Source: Chryseolinea serpens
GTDB lineage: Bacteria > Bacteroidota > Bacteroidia > Cytophagales > Cyclobacteriaceae
Assembly (NCBI RefSeq): GCF_900129725.1
Contig: NZ_FQWQ01000004.1
Span: 558,001-622,000, forward strand
Direction: 5' to 3'
Length of the DNA stretch: 64,000 bases
The notes beneath the pieces were generated by a model that did no database searches, was not told the origin of the DNA, and saw only the letters and a list, made by a program, of their open reading frames with translations. Position numbers and translations under genes: made by a program. Shown here one piece after another: positions 8,549 to 17,272 of the stretch (position 1 is its first letter; each line of letters opens with the position of its first letter).

Positions 8549-9352
8549 TTATTTTCCGGGAAGCGCCGATTGAAAATCAAACCGGTCCACCGCCGTAATG
8601 CGTCCATCCGTTTTGCGTTGGACAAAGCCGATGACCTCCCAACCCTTTTCCGTAAAGTCACCGGGAAGGTTCATGGCGATCTCTTTTTTACGATCCCCAC
8701 CCAGGGGAACGTGAAGCATCCGGCGCACGATCTGCACGTGCGATAAACGTCTGCCCGAATTCTCACCGGCCCTGACATGGCTTTGTGCCGATTGCTCCAC
8801 GAGGGTCAGCACCAGCTCTGAATTTTTTTCGTCGCCATCGCCTTGATAGCGGATGTTGACTTTATCGCCTTCTACCGTGCCTTCCAGGGCCAGTGTTTTT
8901 GTGGATGCTTGTTCCAACCCTTCCGCAATGGCTCCCAGGATGGGGCCGCTGTGAGAGCCAACGTATTCGGTCGCGCCATTGACTACAACTTGTGGCGTAT
9001 ACAAACCCTGGAGGCCCAGCCATTCGGCGTATTGCCGTTGCCGTGCGGTGAACTCCGGATCACCGAACGAGTCTTTCCAGCCTTGGTGGTCCCAATAGTC
9101 AACATGGAAAGCCAAAATGTAAACGCCATCCGGGTTACTTTTTCGAATGCGTTCGACCAGTTCATCTGCCGGCGGGCAACTGGAGCAACCTTCGGAGGTA
9201 AAGAGCTCAACTACCGCAAAGCCGCCAGGGTTTTCACCGGCCTGTAATTTTTTCTTGCTGTTTTCAACCTGCGAACTTTTCACTGCCGCTGCTACGGCGG
9301 CCAACACACCCAACAAACCGATGGTGAGTGCCACTACTTTGATTGTGTTCAT
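8549..9352 (-). CDS. DUF1223 thioredoxin-fold secreted protein
   Basis: This 267-residue protein has an N-terminal signal or anchor (VVALTIGLLGVLAAVAAAV). The DUF1223 hallmarks follow: VVELFTSEGCSSCPPAD near residue 48 with a CSSC redox-like pair, then FHVDYWDHQGWKDSF and GLYTPQVVVNG. The fold is thioredoxin-like. A redox role in the periplasm is plausible but not established for the family. The C-terminal third (~190-265) is a beta-rich domain common to the family. It has no operon partner; the kinase gene lies downstream on the same strand, about 175 bases away. Confidence 0.88.
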   Translation of the reverse strand: MNTIKVVALTIGLLGVLAAVAAAVKSSQVENSKKKLQAGENPGGFAVVELFTSEGCSSCPPADELVERIRKSNPDGVYILAFHVDYWDHQGWKDSFGDPEFTARQRQYAEWLGLQGLYTPQVVVNGATEYVGSHSGPILGAIAEGLEQASTKTLALEGTVEGDKVNIRYQGDGDEKNSELVLTLVEQSAQSHVRAGENSGRRLSHVQIVRRMLHVPLGGDRKKEIAMNLPGDFTEKGWEVIGFVQRKTDGRITAVDRFDFQSALPGK

Positions 9353-9836
9353 ACCTCGTAAATTTTAAATTTCTATAGCTGTTGCCTGACCAATGAAATA
9401 AAACTCACGGTCAATGCTGGGTCAAAAGTACTTCCGCGCGAAGTTTACTTTCGTCAACAAAATCTCCGGCTGTCCAAACTCGTCCGTGAAGTTGCCAAAA
9501 GGGACCGTGGGGTGGCCGCAGCCAACGCGACTTGTGGCATAGAGAAATTTCATCTATGCTCTTTTCAAACGGGGCGAAACGCCATGCGTCCGTGGAAATA
9601 CGGAGCCATTGCCGGGATTATAAAGGCCGCTTGGCACGCCATAGCGTTCATTCAAATAAATGTTTGAAAGGAGTGGTTTGCGGGTGATGCACGAGCAAAA
9701 ATGCAACCGCTTGACAATGGCAAAGTTGTATCTCGCGGGACTAAAATTCCGATCCTCGCCCGGGATGAAATATTTTTTTTAAAGGACTGCTCAAAAGCAA
9801 CCCTTATCTTCGCACACCGAACCTATTCATGCTTGT
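9353..9836. other. Intergenic region upstream of the PAS gene
   Basis: About 480 bases without a confident gene. It holds a possible 43-codon reading frame on the minus strand (9422-9553) and a 7-bp hairpin GCATAGA/TCTATGC at 9536-9558 with no T tract. TATCTTCG at 9805-9812 resembles a -7 element for the PAS gene with one mismatch and no clear -33 partner. I see nothing else. Confidence 0.4.
9422..9553 (-). CDS. Candidate 43-residue open frame, possibly a gene fragment
   Basis: An ATG at 9553 opens a 43-codon frame beginning MKFLYATSRVGCGHP and ending TKVNFARKYF. A TAG lies directly before the ATG. Composition is protein-like and codons are G/C-ending, like neighbouring genes, but I do not recognise a family and see no promoter or ribosome site. 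It could be a decayed 3' end or chance. Confidence 0.22.
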   Translation of the reverse strand: MKFLYATSRVGCGHPTVPFGNFTDEFGQPEILLTKVNFARKYF

Positions 9837-10745
9837 ATGTTGCCTAAAGAATATACCCTACCCAAGAAGGACACCCGCCGGAAGTCAAGGATGCTCTTCT
9901 TTTTTTGCATCGCGTTGATCCTCGCGGCCTTGTGCCTGTTGTTTGTGGGGGGCCAGGGCTCTGGCGGTAGCGCATCGGCTGCCGCAATATTTCCACGGTA
10001 TGTCTCGGTCATAGCGTTTTCCGCGGGTTGCCTGGGATGCGGGGCACTGATCTTGATCACCCTGCAAGTCAAAAAACAACGCGACCGGACCGAGAAGATT
10101 GTAAGTGACAGCGAGGAACGCTACCGCTCGATCATTGCATCATCCAATGCCGGTGCCTGGGAATATCACGCCGACACAAAATACCAATGGTGCAGCCCCG
10201 AGTACTTTACCATGCTGGGATATGACGAGGAATCCATTTTGAAAAAGGACCGGTTGGACATCCGCGACATTTGGGTGGACCACCTCCATCCGGACGACCG
10301 GGAGCGCGCCCTCCAATCCTTTTTCGACTACATCGCCGGCGGCTCCGGCAGCATGTACGAAAGCACGTTCCGGCTTCGACATAAAAACGGCACCTGGATA
10401 TGGGTTCTCTCTCGTGGACAGACGCTGCGCAATCCCGACGGCAGCCTCAGCGCGATGACGCTGGGAACGCACATCAACATCACCGAAAAGAAAAACCTGG
10501 AGATCGCTTTGATAAAGTACAACGAAAGGCTCCTCAGGTATGCCTTCTCAAACGCGCACCAGGTTCGCGGACCCGTTGCCCGGTTGCTGGGACTCATCCA
10601 GCTTTCCAAAATGGAAACCGACATCAGCTACCCCTGGTTCTTTGAGAAGATGGAAAATGAAGTACACAGCGTTGACGCCATTCTGAATGCCATCGCCAAG
10701 GAATTTGATGAACTCGAGGAACACAAACCAGCGCTGAACTATTGA
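9837..10745 (+). CDS. Membrane PAS-domain protein with orphan H-box, no kinase ATPase domain
   Basis: This 302-residue protein has two N-terminal helices (about 19-38 and 55-77). A PAS_3-type fold (~95-220) includes GAWEYHADTKYQWCSPEYF and a closing LSAMTLGTHINITEKK. Then comes a single helix-rich segment with an H-box-like NAHQVRGPVARLLGL around His241. In related Bacteroidota kinases this dimerisation segment is followed by a HATPase domain. Here the frame stops about 60 residues later at PALNY, and no ATPase sequence follows in any nearby frame. It may be a phospho-acceptor or sensor subunit working with a separate kinase, or a truncated kinase. It stands alone between a leftward gene pair and a convergent lipoprotein gene. 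Confidence 0.8.
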   Translation: MLPKEYTLPKKDTRRKSRMLFFFCIALILAALCLLFVGGQGSGGSASAAAIFPRYVSVIAFSAGCLGCGALILITLQVKKQRDRTEKIVSDSEERYRSIIASSNAGAWEYHADTKYQWCSPEYFTMLGYDEESILKKDRLDIRDIWVDHLHPDDRERALQSFFDYIAGGSGSMYESTFRLRHKNGTWIWVLSRGQTLRNPDGSLSAMTLGTHINITEKKNLEIALIKYNERLLRYAFSNAHQVRGPVARLLGLIQLSKMETDISYPWFFEKMENEVHSVDAILNAIAKEFDELEEHKPALNY

Positions 10746-10869
10746 CGTTGCGCAAGTACTTGTTAAGTGCGCGTATAAGCTGTGATGGAAAAATCCCAAG
10801 GGACATCCCTTTCAGGTGTCGTAATCTCCGTAGGGACCAGGTACTTGGTGCAAGCCTGGCAAAGATTGT

Positions 10870-12087
10870 TCATTGGACAAAAGTAAATAACTCGGTTGTG
10901 GCCGGTTTTTCGCCGCGTAACTTCTCTCCCAGGAAATCCAGGTAGGTAAAGCCATCGAGGTGCTGGTAGACCCCCATATTACGGTACAGTATTTTTGATC
11001 TGTCGAGCTTGTCAAGAAATTGATACATCTCCGTGAGCTTGGCTGGAAAATCAAAGCATCTCAGTTTTGTGGACGCATCTCCGTAGGTGGTCATGATAAT
11101 GAGATCGGAACCCACGGAATATATCCACTCGGCCCGGGCATAGGTGTAGGAGGGCAGTAGCGTGAAATCAAAAGTGGCTCTTCCTGGATTGGTGACTTTA
11201 AGATTGTGGGTAGGGAAAGTAATGGCGGATGCTGGAGTTCCTACTTTAAGATATGCCGTGATGTTGTTGTTCGCCGTGTTGTAGTTGGAAACGGTGGTCT
11301 GGTATCGGTCAAACCCGTCCACATATCCAAAACTTGGAGAATCGGTGTGGGCGGAGCTTAGAAAATAGGAGTAGTTCTCGCCGTTTATAAAGCCCAGGAC
11401 TTCAGCATCGTTGTAGCCGAAGTAATCCATCGTAACAATTTTATCCATGGGTTTGAAATCGGTCTCGTAGTCAAGATCCAGTTTATCGTGCGGTTTAATG
11501 CCGGTCTTTAAAAAGTAGACCGGTGTCCCTGCCCGCTTTCCGGTGATTAGCATCTTTGCAGGATTTTCCCGCAGGGTATAATCCACCACAAGCGAATTGT
11601 TTTCGAACGACTCCTCGATAGGCTTGTCCACGGAGATACTTCGCTTCGGTGTGGAGAACGAGAGATTAATGAGGGGATCGCCTGATTCGGTGTAGTTGCC
11701 AATCGAAAAGGTGGCAGCCCCCAAGTCATTGCCCGGCGTGGGGATGAGGTCATCCTGTAATGCTATTTTCGTTTTTACCGGAACGCCCATATACGTGGTG
11801 AATGTAAATTGTGTGTCCGAATCTCCTTTGAGGCAAAGCGTCACGTTTATTTTGCTTAATGCCGTGGTTGCCTTGAGCTCCGTCAACCCCTGGGCACAGC
11901 GTTTGATGTCAAGCACCTCTCCATGGTCGTCGGTGGCATAGACCCAATACAAGTTTGCCCATTGCGTGCCCACTTCGATGGAAAGAATGACTTCGGCCGC
12001 TGGCTCCGGGGCAGGATCGTCTTTTTTAGAACAGGCAAAAACAATTGAACACAGTGTGGCGACGAGGATGAGTTTCCGGGTGAACAT
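10870..12087 (-). CDS. Uncharacterised lipoprotein
   Basis: This 405-residue protein is of no family I recognise. A lipoprotein signal ends at IVFACSKKDD (Cys about residue 19), followed by a short acidic/Pro linker (DPAPEPAAE) typical of surface-exposed Bacteroidota lipoproteins. The rest is beta-rich with many aromatic residues (for example WANLYWVYATDDHGE) and may form a propeller or beta sandwich. It is convergent with the PAS gene and has no operon partner. The outer membrane is the likely location. Confidence 0.7.
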   Translation of the reverse strand: MFTRKLILVATLCSIVFACSKKDDPAPEPAAEVILSIEVGTQWANLYWVYATDDHGEVLDIKRCAQGLTELKATTALSKINVTLCLKGDSDTQFTFTTYMGVPVKTKIALQDDLIPTPGNDLGAATFSIGNYTESGDPLINLSFSTPKRSISVDKPIEESFENNSLVVDYTLRENPAKMLITGKRAGTPVYFLKTGIKPHDKLDLDYETDFKPMDKIVTMDYFGYNDAEVLGFINGENYSYFLSSAHTDSPSFGYVDGFDRYQTTVSNYNTANNNITAYLKVGTPASAITFPTHNLKVTNPGRATFDFTLLPSYTYARAEWIYSVGSDLIIMTTYGDASTKLRCFDFPAKLTEMYQFLDKLDRSKILYRNMGVYQHLDGFTYLDFLGEKLRGEKPATTELFTFVQ

Positions 12088-12646
12088 AGATATAACGAGG
12101 GTTGTGGATAGTTGCCCGAGGGGACTAAGATGCTCCCGCTAATTTTTTTGATTTAGAAAACATGGTGGAAGCATCCTGCCAGGAAGTTAATTAAAATTTT
12201 CAACCTTGATGCCATTCTCAATACCCATCACCCGGGAAATCTGATGAAATCCAGGGACACCAACCGGCCATGAAACGATCGGGCCGCGGCCGGGCTTTCT
12301 GAGCCAGAAATATAGCTGAGCCGACGATATTTCGTCGTAGGCAACGAAATATCGTCGGTGGTCTAAAATAAAACCTCTCAGGCAAGCTCCATTCGGCTTT
12401 TTCGTCCGGCATGCGAGTTGTAAAGGGCCCTGGCATGACCCTCTTATCCATCTTTCAAAACTCAAACGCTACGTACCGTCTGGGCCTTTTCCTGGCCCTC
12501 GTCTCGCTGGAGGCCATGGCCTGCGACGTGCCGCGTATCGACTATGCAGCATACTTCAACATGCTGCCCACTGCTTTTCGCATCGCCTTCATGGCGCTGG
12601 AAAATGCTTCCTTCCGAAACTATGTTTCACTTAATCTCAATACCTT
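12088..12646. other. Intergenic region carrying a perfect 15-bp inverted repeat
   Basis: About 560 bases between the divergent lipoprotein gene and the small gene at 12647. The main structure is the inverted repeat at 12321-12358. Competing reading frames on both strands (for example 12187-12465 minus and 12411-12665 plus) span the repeat, and none has recognisable protein features. I call no gene here. Confidence 0.45.
12321..12358. repeat. Perfect 15-bp inverted repeat, 8-base loop
   Basis: CCGACGATATTTCGT (12321-12335) is exactly complementary to ACGAAATATCGTCGG (12344-12358). No T tract follows on either strand, so it is not an ordinary terminator. It may be a protein-binding site, a structured RNA element or a small interspersed palindrome. 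Confidence 0.75.
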
Positions 12647-12961
12647 ATGCCACGCTTATCTTTAGAGTTGTTAAAAGATCTGCAATCCCAGGGCACCCCT
12701 GGAAAATCATTTATCATCCGCATCCAGGGCGATGACGTTTTCATCCGCAAGTTCCCCGACATGAGCAACGTGGAGTGGACCCCAAAGCAAAAAAAGCAAC
12801 GCTCACTTTTTGCCGCGGCACAGGCCTACGCCAAAGAATTTCTGTCGGATGTGGCGCGGGCTGCCCAATACAAAAAAACACTGGAGCCCGGCAAGCGCGC
12901 CTACAACCAGCTCATCGCCGAGTACATGATCAGGGCCCGGCAAAATGCGGTAGCGGAATAA
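12647..12961 (+). CDS. Small conserved-type hypothetical protein
   Basis: This 104-residue basic, soluble protein has no signal peptide. It contains VFIRKFPDMSNVEWTPKQ followed by a charged helical half (AQAYAKEFLSDVARAAQY). The WTxKQxxxR...F pattern recalls short Bacteroidota proteins of unknown role, but I cannot name the family. The frame ends only two bases before the convergent GH20 stop codon, which supports real coding in this frame. TATGTTTC near 12620 is a weak -7-like match. Confidence 0.6.
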   Translation: MPRLSLELLKDLQSQGTPGKSFIIRIQGDDVFIRKFPDMSNVEWTPKQKKQRSLFAAAQAYAKEFLSDVARAAQYKKTLEPGKRAYNQLIAEYMIRARQNAVAE

Positions 12962-12963
12962 GC

Positions 12964-15501
12964 TTACGGATTCGCGATCACTACGGTAACACTGCTGCGC
13001 CCTTTTTGATTGAAGGCCTTTGCTTTGACTGCGCCTTTTGTTTTGATGGGCGTTTCATAGCGAAGGCTGTTCATCGTGGGCTCCGATCCATCGGTCGTGT
13101 AGCGAATGTCAAAGCCCGGTACTTCCAGGTTCAGGGCGATACTTCCCTTTTCAACGGTTGCGCCGGGGTACGGAATGTGATAGGCATAGCCGCCTTGGTA
13201 AACATCGAGCTTGGGTAGTTCTTTTTTGCCCAGCACATTCATGAACACCGACCATTGAGTTTTGTATAGCGCCAGCGATTTTGCAGGGTCCGGTTCACGT
13301 TCCCAATCGGCCTCGGGAGCCCAGGCGCGTTCGGCGAGCGCCAGCAGGCGGGGGAGGAGCATGTATTCGACCAGTTCTTGCCGGGCCAGGTTCTCTGCCC
13401 ACAGCGCGCCTTGCAGACCTTTGATGTGTTGTTTCCCCGCAGCGTTCAGTTTTTCTTTTCCATTGAAATAATCTTTTGGCAATGGCGCCCCGGCGAGACT
13501 GGTGGCGGTGTTCCGGTAATAATCGAACGGGATGAACGAATAGGTTTTTTGCAGGTCGATAAATCCCACCCAGGCATCGCCGGGCTCTTCGAAGGAAGGG
13601 GCATGTGCCATGTCGAAGTAGAAGTGGTCCACACAGGCGAGCACGACGTCATAGCCTTTGTTGGCGATCTGGTAGGGCATGGCTTCGTGGCCACCGGCAT
13701 TCCACCAGGCGTCGATCAGCACGTTACCATTTTTGAAGTCGGGTATGTCCAGCACTTCGCGCGAGTCATCCCTTTTTTGTACGCCCGTCACCAGTTCCTC
13801 CCATCCGTAGAGCATGAGGTGGTGGGCGGTCAATATTTCTTTCATGCGCACAAAATAGTGGCGCCACAAGTCGGTGGAAGTTTTCAGGGAAGGATTTTGT
13901 TTCATGTAGGCCGCCACGGCGGGCGACTTCTCCCATGAACCGGCGGGCACTTCGTCGCCGGCCATGTGGATCATGGTCAAGGGTGCATTGACCTCCTCAT
14001 ACATGCGCTGTATTTCGGTCACCACTTTGTCGATGAACGCATAGGTCGAGGGCAGGGCTACGTTCATCACGTTGTCGTTGAAATATTGATTGCTGCGGTA
14101 AACCGACCTGTCGTTGACGTCGCGAAGCAAATAACGCTCGGCCTCGGCGCGATTGTTCTCCTGCATGTATTTCTGATAACGCGCGTCCATAGAGTGAATG
14201 GCTGCGCGCGCGTGGCCGGGAGATTCGATCTCGGGGATCACCTGGATATGCCGGAGGGTGGCGTACTGCAAGATCTCCAGGAAATCTTTGCGCGAATAAT
14301 GTCCACTGCCTTGCGGTGTGCCGGGTGTGGACCCTGAGCCATAGGAGGGATGCAGTCGCTGATTGTTCTGAAACGGATAGCCGCGCACGGAACCGGTTTC
14401 CGTGAGCTCGGGCAACCCCGGAATTTCGAGGCGCCAGCCTTCATCATCGCTGAAGTGAAAATGAAACACGTTCAGTTTATACAACGACATCACGTCCAGT
14501 ATGCGCAGCACTTGCTCTTTCGATTGGAAGTTGCGCGCCACGTCCAGCATAAACGCGCGAATTGGAAAACGCGGTTGATCTTTTATCTCAGCACAAGGCA
14601 GTGTCAGGCTCTTAGCGTTGGCAGGGGCGATGTCCGTTGGAAACAGTGATTGCAATGAGCGCATGCCATAGAATGCCCCGGCTCCGTCGCTTGCGGCGAT
14701 GGTGATGCCTTGCGGCGTAATGCTGAGGCGGTAGGCTTCGGCGGGAAGCGCTTCTTTTTTGAACGAGATGGTTTTCGTCTGGGCCGATGCCTGGGAAGGG
14801 GAGGGCGTGTTGAACAACGCCCTCATTTCTTCCTGGAGAAAATCAGCTTCGGATTGGAAGACTGGATCGGCCGTGATGTGCACGTCGTGCGTCAACGTAA
14901 GCGTTCCGCCCTTTGCCACATAGGCGGCCGGTGTGGGGAAGATGGCGGGGAGTTCGGCCAGGGGAATATCGCGAACCATTTTATTTTGATCATAGGCAGT
15001 GCGATAGTCGGCAGCCGGCAAATTGTCGCGGCGGCCCACGGTGGGGTTAGGCACGACGATGGCCCGCGCCGAATCGGCATCCCAGGTCAAAAAGAAACCG
15101 GACGGCACATCCTGATAATTGGCGACGGGCGCTTTCCCGGAAAAGTCCACCGTGAACGATTCCCCTCGCGCGACCGGCTTAAACGAGGATGAAGGCGCCA
15201 CATAGAAAAACTCTCCACTCACCTGCCGGATCTCAGCACCCGGACTCAACGATCTCAGATCGTGCCCATGATACCGCAGATTAAAATACAAACGCCACCC
15301 CGAACCCGGCAACACGTTCTCCGACGTATTCTTAACGACCAGCCTGGCCTGAAAGCGAGGCGCATCTGCCGAAGTATTCTTCACCAACTCCCACACGACC
15401 TGCACGGGAGCGCCAACCTGCTCCGCCTGCGCGCTCACACGCCAAACACTCCCGCCAAACACCGCGAGCCATACCGTTACTAAAAACATTTTCTTATTCA
15501 T
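12964..15501 (-). CDS. Beta-N-acetylhexosaminidase, glycoside hydrolase family 20
   Basis: This 845-residue secreted enzyme releases terminal GlcNAc/GalNAc from chitooligosaccharides, glycans or peptidoglycan fragments by substrate-assisted catalysis. Domains in order: signal peptide (1-24, ending VSAQA); an N-terminal chitobiase-like carbohydrate-binding domain (~30-165); a GH20b alpha/beta domain (~185-325); the GH20 barrel (~330-720) with LDVARNFQSKEQVLRILD and the catalytic Asp-Glu pair near residue 515 (HMAGDEVPAGSW); and a C-terminal beta domain (~770-845, FDIRYTTDGSEPTMNSLRY). It is divergent from an AraC regulator, a possible controller. Confidence 0.95.
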   Translation of the reverse strand: MNKKMFLVTVWLAVFGGSVWRVSAQAEQVGAPVQVVWELVKNTSADAPRFQARLVVKNTSENVLPGSGWRLYFNLRYHGHDLRSLSPGAEIRQVSGEFFYVAPSSSFKPVARGESFTVDFSGKAPVANYQDVPSGFFLTWDADSARAIVVPNPTVGRRDNLPAADYRTAYDQNKMVRDIPLAELPAIFPTPAAYVAKGGTLTLTHDVHITADPVFQSEADFLQEEMRALFNTPSPSQASAQTKTISFKKEALPAEAYRLSITPQGITIAASDGAGAFYGMRSLQSLFPTDIAPANAKSLTLPCAEIKDQPRFPIRAFMLDVARNFQSKEQVLRILDVMSLYKLNVFHFHFSDDEGWRLEIPGLPELTETGSVRGYPFQNNQRLHPSYGSGSTPGTPQGSGHYSRKDFLEILQYATLRHIQVIPEIESPGHARAAIHSMDARYQKYMQENNRAEAERYLLRDVNDRSVYRSNQYFNDNVMNVALPSTYAFIDKVVTEIQRMYEEVNAPLTMIHMAGDEVPAGSWEKSPAVAAYMKQNPSLKTSTDLWRHYFVRMKEILTAHHLMLYGWEELVTGVQKRDDSREVLDIPDFKNGNVLIDAWWNAGGHEAMPYQIANKGYDVVLACVDHFYFDMAHAPSFEEPGDAWVGFIDLQKTYSFIPFDYYRNTATSLAGAPLPKDYFNGKEKLNAAGKQHIKGLQGALWAENLARQELVEYMLLPRLLALAERAWAPEADWEREPDPAKSLALYKTQWSVFMNVLGKKELPKLDVYQGGYAYHIPYPGATVEKGSIALNLEVPGFDIRYTTDGSEPTMNSLRYETPIKTKGAVKAKAFNQKGRSSVTVVIANP

Positions 15502-15596
15502 ATGACATGATTTTGTTTATTCAAACGACCTGAAACAAATTCACACCTAACCCAACTCCCCTTCACACGAACCTTTCCCCCTCACTCGCACCACCG

Positions 15597-15660
15597 GATT
15601 CTGGCTCCTGGATTCTGGTTCCTGGCTTCTGACTCCCCGGCTCCTGAATTCTCACTACCA
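15597..15660 (+). repeat. ggctcctg-type degenerate intergenic repeat, copy 2
   Basis: Repeated short units (attctggctcctgg, attctggttcctgg, cttctgactcc, ccggctcctgaattct) fill about 64 bases of the gap between the divergent GH20 and AraC genes. The units match the stretches at 2211 and 17200 in base composition and direction. Confidence 0.55.
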
Positions 15661-15778
15661 AATAACCCAATCCTCTTCCCCCATACTTTCCCTATTTTGA
15701 CTACTTTATACCCTAATTTGTCATCATTATAAAGCATTATTGCTTTTCTGTAAATTGATCACACAAAATAGGTTACCC

Positions 15779-16633
15779 ATGAAAGCCCTCTACGAAAAAA
15801 TCATTCCCCCAGAGACCAGCTCCTTCAAGGCCTATGCCTATGAAAAAGACGCCTTCGACACGCCCTGGCATTATCATCCCGAGTATGAGCTCACCTATAT
15901 CACCGCGAGTCGGGGCGTTCGTTATGTAGGCAACAGCTTTGAAAATTTTGAAGAAGACGACCTGGTGTTGCTCGGACCCAACCTTCCCCATTGCTGGAAG
16001 AACAACGGACCGCAGCCCTGCGCAGGGGCCATCGTGTTCCATTGGGGCAACGACCTGCTGGGCGATCGCTGGATGGAGAAGCAGGAGTTCAAGTCCATCC
16101 ACAAGTTGTTGCGCCTGGCGGAAAACGGTTTGTGTTTTCAGCGGAGCTTTGCGCAGCCCTTCAAAGAAAAGCTACTCCACGCCCTGCAGCGCTCGCCGCT
16201 GCAAAGGCTGTTGGCTTTGCTCACAACATTGGAAGAGATGGCCGTCACGACAAAGTATCATGTGCTGAGCGCCGACGGATTCAGCTACGACATCAAGACC
16301 ATCGATCACGACCGTCTCAACACCGTGCAGGACCATGTGGGGAAGCACTACGCGGAAAAGATCACCCTCAAGGAAATGGCCACCCGCGTGCACATGACGG
16401 AGGAGTCGTTCTCGCGTTTCTTCAGCAAGATCATGGGCAAACCGTTCTTCTATTTTCTCAATGAGTATCGCATCCGCATGGCGTGTCAATTGCTCATTGG
16501 CTCCGACTTGCCGGTAGTGCAGGTGGCGTTTGCCACGGGGTTCGAGAGCCTGCCGTTTTTTCACCGGCAGTTTAAAAAATACAAACACTGCTCGCCTGGT
16601 GAATTCCGCAAGACCTATCGGGGATTGGCTTGA
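15779..16633 (+). CDS. AraC-family transcriptional regulator with cupin sensor domain
   Basis: Starting from ATG 15779 the protein is 284 residues. The N-terminal cupin domain (~20-140) opens with FDTPWHYHPEYELTYI and includes LLGPNLPHCW. The C-terminal double helix-turn-helix (~185-284) has ITLKEMATRVHMTEESFSRF and the closing HRQFKKYKHCSPGEFRKTY. A start 13 codons upstream (15740) would add residues not expected in the family. Such regulators bind a sugar or metabolite in the cupin and activate carbohydrate genes. The divergent GH20 gene is the obvious candidate target, which is inference from position only. Confidence 0.92.
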   Translation: MKALYEKIIPPETSSFKAYAYEKDAFDTPWHYHPEYELTYITASRGVRYVGNSFENFEEDDLVLLGPNLPHCWKNNGPQPCAGAIVFHWGNDLLGDRWMEKQEFKSIHKLLRLAENGLCFQRSFAQPFKEKLLHALQRSPLQRLLALLTTLEEMAVTTKYHVLSADGFSYDIKTIDHDRLNTVQDHVGKHYAEKITLKEMATRVHMTEESFSRFFSKIMGKPFFYFLNEYRIRMACQLLIGSDLPVVQVAFATGFESLPFFHRQFKKYKHCSPGEFRKTYRGLA

Positions 16634-16639
16634 TCGTGT

Positions 16640-17059
16640 CTATTCTTCTTTCACCGGCCAATGAAAACAGAGGAGGTATCCATCCGGATCTTTCAAGTGG
16701 AGCGCTTTCCAACCGTAGCCGGTAATGAAAGGCTTTTGTGCTGCGATGTTTTTTGTCAGTAGAAAAGCATACAGGGCATCTACATCCGGGCAACCGAAAT
16801 ACAAGGAAATATCTTCATGCGCCGCGATGCGCACGGGATCCGGAGAAGGCGGTCGTTGATCTTGTTCATATGCCGTGTTCAGCATCAGTTCAATCCCGTT
16901 GCGTCGCAGCAAGACCCAATCAAAATGCTCACCCTGTGGTGCAGACGTGCTGATCACCTCAAAGCCGATGACTTCCGTATAGAATTTCACAGAAGTGGCC
17001 ATGTCGAAAACCTGGAACAAGGGCGCCATCCCTTGAAGGATAATGCTTTTCTGATTCAT
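16640..17059 (-). CDS. VOC-superfamily (glyoxalase/bleomycin-resistance fold) protein
   Basis: This 139-residue cytoplasmic protein has the paired beta-alpha-beta-beta-beta layout of the vicinal-oxygen-chelate fold. The first module has MAPLFQVFDMATSVKFYTEV and the second has DISLYFGCPDVDALYAFL with the closing GWKALHLKDPDGYLLCFH. Members include glyoxalase I, dioxygenases and drug-binding proteins, and the sequence does not settle which. It is convergent with the AraC gene (six bases apart). A 10-bp inverted repeat sits 20 bases upstream of its start. Confidence 0.88.
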   Translation of the reverse strand: MNQKSIILQGMAPLFQVFDMATSVKFYTEVIGFEVISTSAPQGEHFDWVLLRRNGIELMLNTAYEQDQRPPSPDPVRIAAHEDISLYFGCPDVDALYAFLLTKNIAAQKPFITGYGWKALHLKDPDGYLLCFHWPVKEE

Positions 17060-17079
17060 CCCCTGAAAATAACGATTTT

Positions 17080-17126
17080 CACAACGCGACAGACAGGCCT
17101 TTCGATCGCGTGCCCATCGCGTTGTG
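17080..17126. repeat. 10-bp inverted repeat upstream of the VOC gene
   Basis: CACAACGCGA (17080-17089) and TCGCGTTGTG (17117-17126) are exact reverse complements with a 27-base spacer. The repeat begins 20 bases upstream of the VOC start codon. It could be an operator pair or a leader hairpin. Confidence 0.5.
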
Positions 17127-17199
17127 CTACCGGAATGAAAACGCTACCGTCAGCTGAACATTCAACGACTCACTACATAACCAATGAATGCCTACGCCC

Positions 17200-17272
17200 C
17201 CTGGCTACTGGCTCCCAGCTTCCGACTACTTACTACTTACTACTGACTCCTGGCTCCTGACTCCCGAATTCA
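17200..17272 (+). repeat. ggctcctg-type degenerate intergenic repeat, copy 3
   Basis: Short units (ctggctactggctcccag, gactacttactacttac, gactcctggctcctgactcc) occupy the space after the M20 peptidase gene and reach its stop codon at 17270. Unit sequence and orientation match the copies at 2211 and 15597. Confidence 0.55.

Noticed and set aside
9536-9558. Hairpin GCATAGA/TCTATGC as a terminator
   Set aside because: Only 7 bp with a 9-base loop and no T tract on either side, and it overlaps a possible start codon.
12187-12465. Minus-strand frame of 92 codons in the 12088-12646 gap
   Set aside because: It crosses the perfect palindrome at 12321-12358, overlaps two other equally weak frames and has no recognisable motif or promoter.
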